From contig CM059197.1 in assembly GCA_030323885.1 (NCBI GenBank), positions 29,593,178-29,657,177 on the forward strand: a stretch of DNA of 64,000 nt. Direction: 5' to 3'. A program made the translations under genes and the position numbers. The notes beneath the pieces were generated by a model. It was not told the DNA's origin. It did no database searches and saw only the letters and a list, made by a program, of their open reading frames with translations. Below are positions 58,243 to 64,000 of the stretch, in pieces (position 1 is the first letter of the stretch; each line of letters starts with the position of its first letter). Origin of the DNA: Branchipolynoe longqiensis. Taxonomy: Eukaryota > Annelida > Polychaeta > Phyllodocida > Polynoidae.

Positions 58243-58368
58243 TTCCGCCCCCAGACTGTACAGTTACTGTGGGAGACTGGTTCCGCGCCATGGAGACAGC
58301 GCTGATGATGATGGCGACCAGAGCCAGCAGCCCCACCACCACCGTCAGGATCAGCGTCGTCTTGTTAT
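58243..58368 (-). CDS. Gene 2, first visible exon: N-terminal membrane anchor
   Basis: On the minus strand the acceptor is CCCCCCAG| and the donor GGAA|GTGAGT. Two bases complete a split codon, then 41 codons follow and one base remains (phase 1). It encodes NKTTLILTVVVGLLALVAII, then ISAVSMARNQSPTVTVQS: a single hydrophobic segment of about 22 residues after a short polar start. With the ligand-binding domain C-terminal to it, it looks like a type II signal anchor. The start codon should lie in an exon further 5' (higher coordinates); a candidate donor at the window edge is described in the findings. An in-frame Met follows the helix but would lose the anchor. Confidence 0.8.
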
Positions 58369-58387
58369 CTGGGGGGTAATTCAAGTT

Positions 58388-58432
58388 TGTTGTTATTTCA
58401 CGTCCTAGCAACATCTAAGGTCATATCAGGAG
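58388..58432 (-). mobile_element. Solo SINE A tail at the edge of a GA-rich array
   Basis: TTTGTTGTTATTTCACGTCC to TCATATCAGGAGGGGG. The purine-rich array begins at its end. Confidence 0.8.
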
Positions 58433-58433
58433 G

Positions 58434-59020
58434 GGGACGGGAGGGTAGGGGACGGGAGAGTAGGGGAGAGTAGGAGAGAGTAGGAGAGAGTAGGAGTAGG
58501 AGAGAGTAGGAGTAGGAGAGAGTAGGAGTAGGAGAGAGTAGGAGTAGGAGAGAGTAGGAGTAGGAGAGAGTAGGAGTAGGAGAGAGTAGGAGTAGGAGAG
58601 AATAGGAGTAGGAGAGAGTAGGAGTAGGAGAGAGTAGGAGTAGGAGAGAGTAGGAGTAGCAGAGTAGGAGAGAGTAGGAGAGCAGGGGAGGGGAGGAGAA
58701 GGGGAGGAGAGGAGAGGAGAGGGGAGGGGGGAGGAGAGGAGGGGAGGGAGGAGAGGGGAGGGGAGGAGAGGGGAGGGGGAGGAGAGGGGAGGGGAGGGGA
58801 GGAGAGGGGAGGGGAGGGGAGGAGGAGTGGAGGGGAGGGTGGGAGAGGGGGGAGGGAGGGGAGGGGAGGGGAGGGGAGGGGAGGGAAGGGGAGGGGCGGG
58901 GCGGGTAGGGGGCGGGTAGGGGGCGGGTAGGGAACGGGCGGATAGGGAACGGGAGGGGCGGGGCGGGGCGGAACGGGGCGGGGGCGGGGCGGGGGCGGGG
59001 CGGAGGCGGGGCGGGGAGGT
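58434..59020. repeat. Purine-rich satellite: AGTAGGAGAG then GGGGA and GGGGC blocks
   Basis: Ordered blocks: AGGAGTAGGAGAGAGT (about 58460-58670), GGGGAGGAGAGG (about 58680-58880), GGGGCGGGGCGG (about 58890-59020). The minus-strand proline-rich frame is an artefact. Confidence 0.93.
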
Positions 59021-59331
59021 CCGCGTTCACCACAAGGGAACTGATACCAGAAGTATTTGCACTGTTACTTTCACAATGCCCAGTGTGACCAGGACAAGAT
59101 ACGCTGCCTCCCTCCCCCCCCCCCCCCCCCCCCCTCTCTAATCTCCCCCTCCCCCACCATCACCACCCGTTCACACCTGAATCCCATCACCATTCACTCT
59201 CCAGCCGGAGACGGTGCCAGTTGACATGCTCAGCTTTCGCAGAAACCCGCCCTCATTTTGGCTGACCCAGTTTTTCTAACTAATCTGTTCACGTGACTAC
59301 TGTATAAAAGTTGGCTTCCACTTGTAGTATG
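59021..59331. other. Presumed gene 2 intron, poly-C and unassigned
   Basis: Poly-C at 59115-59135. No supported exon. Confidence 0.4.
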
Positions 59332-59535
59332 GGTTGTTGTTTTTTCTTTTCGTTTTTTTTCTTGAGGATTAGTCTGAATAGACTGTTTTCACCTTTAGAC
59401 AGTTGGTTGATAGAAAGCCCAAGCCTCCACTTTTACCGACCCAAAGGATTTTTAACCTCGCACACCACATAGACATGGTATGAGAGCAACGGGGACTTAG
59501 ACGCTGTAAGTTATACACAGCGGTGGAAATCCCAG
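59332..59535 (-). mobile_element. SINE family C, second copy
   Basis: TAACCTCGCACACCACATAG, ACAGCGGTGGAAATCCCAGA and GATTAGTCTGAATAGACTG match the copy at 18175 in inverse; the tRNA-like head is missing. Confidence 0.78.
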
Positions 59536-60534
59536 ACTTAATAGGCAAAACAAAATCAAATCTAGTTTCAAAACTGGATTAGGACTTGCTTACACTAAAC
59601 GAGCTGACTCGGGCTTGTGTTGACGTAACAGGCCAGCGAGTGGGCAATGTAAAAATCACTTATTTACGTCGAGATACAGTTCGGAGTTCAGTTCAGGGCC
59701 AAGTTGGAAGTCAGTGGTAACGCATGTCAGCACATGAGAACATTTAAAAAATGCTCACGGAACACTCGCAGAATGCCGGTGAATGTTATATACATTATTT
59801 GATCACCAGAAGTATGCCTTATGCGTTAAATATGTCAAAACACAGTGGAGAACCGCCAAACGTACATTCGAAATACATTAGATGTATGTTAGACATACAT
59901 TAGATGTATGTTAGACATACATTAGATGTACGTTAGACTATGTTATCCATACGTTTTCAATACGTTGTCGATGCGCGGACTGTACGTTTCTGCCGGCTTG
60001 ACTTACGCCTGACATAGTTCAACATATGTATAATGTAACATATGTATAATGTATGTGTAACATACGTCTAGCATATGCTAACGCATAAGCCACACATTGT
60101 CTTACATCGAGCTACATCTAAAGTTTTGGGTATGTCCAAAACCTTGATGAGTGTCGACGTAACTCACCATAGCGACTAACGAAACCCGAAGTACCTTAAC
60201 GTAATGACCAAAATTCATCTACGTCGGCTCACGTTAGCGTGTTACATCGCAGTGTGCCAGGGGTATAGGACAATAAACTGAATGCTCAAACGCTATGAAC
60301 TCGATGCCAGGTCACGCGAACAGAAGGTATAAACAAGTTTACTAGATACAGCATCCATCCCTAACCACAGTGGGACATTACTGCGGAGTAACTAACACTT
60401 TACCTGCTGAAACACTGAATACTGTCAAGCAGGCTTAGCTCTCGATTAAAAAAATAAAAATCACTCCTACCCAGATTAGGGTTGAATGACATCCACGGCT
60501 AAATCCGACCTAAAACTACCTTGTTATGGTTAGT
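59536..60534. other. Presumed intron with TACGT/ACATTAGATGTATG-rich stretch
   Basis: Bases 59860-60080 repeat ACATTAGATGTATGTTAGAC and related words; CAGTGTGCCAGGGGTAT near 60250 recalls the CAGTCACACCTTATACCCCT end of the MITE at 3902, so this may be a diverged relative. Confidence 0.5.
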
Positions 60535-60925
60535 TGTTGCCGTTTTACGTCCTGGCAACATTTAAGGTTATATCAGGACGGGTAGTGAATTATCAGCTAA
60601 CACATACATCAGGCTAACGTTAGTATTTTGTTATTTGGTTATGTTATGACACCATAGTAACGTTATGGTGTTGTCACATTACGACGTTTCTCGCCGGCGC
60701 GCCGCCAACGAGCAAAAAAGTCGAGACACGTCAAACTTTTCGGTATGGTGGGGAAAAGTTTGATGTCAGCGCAACGTGTTGGTAGAGTGCGGCCGACGTT
60801 GTGGTAACGTATATCGACGCATGAGAAAAAAAGACTAAAAAGTTTTGGCGCGCCGTCCCGATATGACCTTAGATGTAGCTAGGACGTAAAACAACAAAGC
60901 AGCAGTTTGGCGCAATGTGTGTTAA
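60535..60925. other. Two solo SINE tails and a GGCGCG-rich stretch
   Basis: Minus tail 60540-60583 (GTTTTACGTCCTGGCAACAT) and plus tail 60849-60893 (CGTCCCGATATGACCTTAGA to ACAACAAAG), the latter between TTTTGGCGCGCC and GTTTGGCGCAA. The middle (60670-60850) is GCGCC-rich and unassigned. Confidence 0.65.
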
Positions 60926-61236
60926 CTTTGTTTGTCGTTTCATGTTTTACATCCTAGCAACATCTAAGGTCATATCAGACGGGTACCGACTTGTGACAGT
61001 GCACACTCGTGGTGACTTTATAGTGCTGTCCCACTGGGAAACCAGGACGCCGGCACCATGACCTGGTCTCCCACTCAGTCACATTATCCTGACACTGAGC
61101 TCAACAGTCCTTGCCCTATCCTAATAATGCCAAGCACCTGGCTAGGAAGCGACAAGTATCAATTTTTAAGTCATTGGTTTGACTCGACCAGGGTTCGAAC
61201 CCACGACCCCACGATCTACCAGCACGGGAGACCGAT
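60926..61236 (-). mobile_element. SINE family A, near full length
   Basis: TTTGTTTGTCGTTTCATGTT to CAGCACGGGAGACCG, with the B-box region GGGTTCGAACCCACG. Confidence 0.87.
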
Positions 61237-61246
61237 TCTGATCAAC

Positions 61247-61523
61247 TGCCGAGTTGTGACAGTGCACACTCATGGTGATTTTATACTGCTCTCCCACTGG
61301 AAGACCAGGCCACCAGCACCATGACCTGATATCCCACTCAGTCACATTATCCTGACACTAAGCCAACCAGTCCTTGCCCTATCCTAATAATGCCGAATGC
61401 CAGGCTAGGAAGCAACAAGTCTCAATTTTTAAGTCATTGGTTTGACTCGAGCATGGTTCGACCCCACGATCTACCAATACGGGAGACAGATGCTCTAATT
61501 CATTCGGCCATCCCATCTGGTCA
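61247..61523 (-). mobile_element. SINE family A, second of a head-to-tail pair
   Basis: CCGAGTTGTGACAGTGCACA to CATTCGGCCATCCCATCTGG. It lacks the tail and joins the preceding copy directly, so the pair looks like a dimer. Confidence 0.85.
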
Positions 61524-61629
61524 TTTTATTGGAGAGACGGGGAGTTATATGCATGGTTTTGAGTTTGTCACCTCTGGACCAATATACGTAATGAATAAGC
61601 AATGCTTAGGACTGACCACCGAGCCATAT

Positions 61630-62985
61630 TCGATTAACACGACTCAGGTCACCCGAGTTGCTAAAATTTCAAATCGAACACCATGAGTGGAGTCGAAAAA
61701 TACATCTGTCGTGTGCAAAACGACCTGACCCCAGTAACCCATGTCTTGGCCAGTAACCCATGTCTTGGCCAGTAACCCATGTCTTGGCCAGTAACCCATG
61801 TCTTGGCCAGTAACCCATGTCTTGGCCAGTAACCCATGTCTTGGCCAGTAACCCATGTCTTGGCCAGTAACCCATGTCTTGGCCAGTAACCCATGTCTCG
61901 GCCAGTAACCCATGTCATCGGCCAGTAACCCATGTCTTGGCCAGTAACCCATGTCTTGGCCAGTAACCCATGTCTTGGCCAGTAACCCATGTCTTGGCCA
62001 GTAACCCATGTCTTGGCCAGTAACCCATGTCTTGGCCAGTAACCCATGTCTTGGCCAGTAACCCATGTCTTGGCCAGTAACCCATGTCTTGGCCAGTAAC
62101 CCATGTCTTGGCCAGTAACCCATGTCTTGGCCAGTAACCCATGTCTTGGCCAGTAACCCATGTCTTGGCCAGTAACCCATGTCTTGGGCCAGTAACCCAT
62201 GTCTTGGGCCAGTAACCCATGTCTTGGGCCAGTAACCCATGTCTTGGGCCAGTAACCCATGTCTTGGGCCAGTAACCCATGTCTTGGCCAGTAACCCATG
62301 TCTTGGCCAGTAACCCATGTCTTGGCCAGTAACCCATGTCTTGGCCAGTAACCCATGTCTTGGCCAGTAACCCATGTCTTGGCCAGTAACCCATGTCTTG
62401 GGCCAGTAACCCATGTCTTGGCCAGTAACCCATGTCTTGGCCAGTAACCCATGTCTTGGCCAGTAACCCATGTCTTGGCCAGTAACCCATGTCTTGGCCA
62501 GTAACCCATGTCTTGGCCAGTAACCCATGTCTTGGCCAGTAACCCATGTCTTGGCCAGTAACCCATGTCTTGGCCAGTAACCCATGTCTCGGCCAGTAAC
62601 CCATGTCTCGGCCAGTAACCCATGTCTCGGCCAGTAACCCATGTCTCGGCCAGTAACCCATGTCTCGGCCAGTAACCCATGTCTCGGCCAGTAACCCATG
62701 TCTCGGCCAGTAACCCATGTCTCGGCCAGTAACCCATGTCTCGGCCAGTAACCCATGTCTCGGCCAGTAACCCATGTCTCGGCCAGTAACCCATGTCTCG
62801 GCCAGTAACCCATGTCTTGGCCAGTAACCCATGTCTTGGCCAGTAACCCATGTCTTGGCCAGTAACCCATGTCTTGGTCAGTAACCCATGTCTTGGCCAG
62901 TAACCCATGTCTTGGTCAGTAACCCATGTCTTGGCCAGTAACCCATGTCTTGGCCAGTAACCCAAGTCTTGGCTGGGGTGAATTA
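61630..62985 (-). mobile_element. MITE family D, copy 3, swollen by a minisatellite
   Basis: The left part (CGATTAACACGACTCAGGTC, ACCCGAGTTGC, GTGGAGTCGAAAAATACATC, AAAACGACCTGACCCCAGTA) is the inverse of the right part of copies 1 and 2. The array follows exactly where copies 1 and 2 have a single CCAAGAGGTGGGTTACTGG. After it only CTTGGCTGGGGT of the MITE remains. Confidence 0.83.
61737..62970. repeat. 19-bp minisatellite inside a MITE
   Basis: About 64 units of CCAGTAACCCATGTCTTGG. Variant units cluster: CTTGGG (20 bp) at about 62180-62285 and CTCGG at about 62585-62810. Three minus-strand frames are open, giving spurious products of more than 300 residues. Confidence 0.96.
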
Positions 62986-62987
62986 AG

Positions 62988-63105
62988 CAGAGTAGCGTGG
63001 AGGCACATGTACACTGGTCCCAGTGGCATCATTGGACCATATATGGAAGATTTGTAGGGAGGGACCAGTGTAGTTGTTCCTCGATTCGGCATGTGCTACT
63101 CTGCA
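62988..63105. repeat. Imperfect inverted repeat
   Basis: AAGCAGAGTAGC, GCACATGTACACTGGTCCC and the inverse GGGACCAGTGTAG, CATGTGCTACTCTGC. A small MITE or hairpin. Confidence 0.75.
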
Positions 63106-63417
63106 ACGGCACATCACCAAGGTGTTAAGGCAATAGGCAATTATTAACCAATCACTGTCATCAACCCTGTGTCCTGCATAGCAAAGTTGGACGAGCTATT
63201 TCCGTTTCCGTTTGCTGGATTTTGGTTATTCAACACAAGTATACAAATGGCGGCGCCCATATAGGGTTATTTCCATTTCCGTTTGCTGGATTTTGGTGAT
63301 TTCGTTTTCCACCACTACTACAGATGGCAGTAACAAACTACAAACAGCAGTAATATACACGCCTTAGTCCTTAGCCTCCCCGTGGGTGGGTCGGTATTAG
63401 GTTGCTCAGTATATCCT
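63106..63417. other. Presumed intron, nothing coding
   Basis: TTTCCGTTTGCTGGATTTTG occurs twice (about 63207 and 63277). Confidence 0.45.
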
Positions 63418-63814
63418 AGATACAAGATTCACCCTGACTGCTGCAGTAGGGGTGCAAACCAACCCTATGTAAAAGCTGTCGAAAAAACGGGTCAATGAAT
63501 TGAGAGCCTAATTTCACAATCTAAGAAGCAACATTTATTCTTTACATATGTCTTATTGATAGCCCGCTACCTTTGAGTTGAAAAATATAATATAATATCT
63601 AGTTTAATAAGATTTAAAAGTGAAATCGATGGCGTTCTGCAGCCGCCATCTTGTCTTTTTGCATTCTCTCCCATTTCACCAAATCTGTGCTGATATAAGT
63701 AGCCATTTGATACTGGAGCCACAGTTTCTACTTCATGTTCCATACTAAAGGTATTTTCGCCTGTATTTACACTACACTGTCCTTCACCCGTGTACTACAA
63801 GTATCTTTTATCTG
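63418..63814 (-). mobile_element. MITE family C, copy 5
   Basis: About 397 bp flanked by AGTATATCCT at 63408-63417 and 63815-63824. Inverted relative to copies 1, 3 and 4; the right terminal repeat is shortened. Confidence 0.88.
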
Positions 63815-64000
63815 AGTATATCCTAGATCGCTTTAGTTTTGAAGTTAGTTTGTTTTAAAAGGGTAACTATGGGGATATTTGACGTGGAAACATGCACAAA
63901 TAATGTTGGCGTGCACATCAAAACCAAAATCAGCTTTGGCTCGGATTTACACATAGGCAGACAGAAAATACATTTAACTCTCACCTCCCCAAGAAAAAGG

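Noticed and set aside
61644..62965. Minus-strand open frames of 305-434 residues with a GYWPRHGLLAKTWVT-type repeat
   Set aside because: A 19-bp array free of stops is open in several frames at once, and the parent sequence is a non-coding MITE.

Overview
The window looks like animal nuclear DNA: small coding exons with canonical GT..AG borders in long introns, many short retroposons (SINEs), foldback DNA elements (MITEs) and tandem arrays, and no operons. A mollusc is the best guess. The fragments at 6731-6965, 39205-39290 and 40487-41260 match, from memory, a SINE that is very common in bivalves and gastropods. I cannot name a species.

Two protein genes can be assembled by matching splice phases, and they point toward each other. 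Gene 1 (+ strand) is 5'-truncated by the window edge. Its exons 1023-1260, 2790-2896, 11906-13032 and 31232-31620 join in frame to 619 residues of an unrecognised membrane protein: three visible membrane segments, N-glycosylation sequons in the predicted outside parts, and a glycine-rich inner loop. Its last intron is 18.2 kb and holds a 6.4 kb minisatellite that stops about 60 bp before the last exon.

Gene 2 (- strand) has eight exons between 58368 and 43283. They join in frame to about 325 residues: one N-terminal membrane anchor, a Gly/Ser/Thr/Gln-rich linker and a complete solute-binding protein family 3 domain (the bacterial periplasmic amino-acid-binding fold, also the core of ionotropic glutamate receptors). 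The 5' splice site of its third visible exon lies in a 30-bp tandem array that repeats that same splice site about 15 times. I consider this the most unusual thing in the window.

The rest is mobile and repeated DNA. 1-31.2 kb: introns of gene 1 with SINEs, MITEs, CT-rich, GATGCA and other arrays, and a GC-rich patch with CTCF-like sites. 31.6-43.3 kb: gene-poor spacer with a broken DIRS-like retrotransposon framed by inverted repeats, nested MITEs, and one copy of a 700-bp repeat also present in gene 1. 43.3-64 kb: gene 2 with introns full of SINEs, a LINE remnant, a second tyrosine-recombinase remnant, a 0.7 kb foldback element and three minisatellites. Several minisatellites can be traced to parent sequences in the window: one inside a SINE, one inside a MITE, one from a MITE end and one from a gene splice junction.
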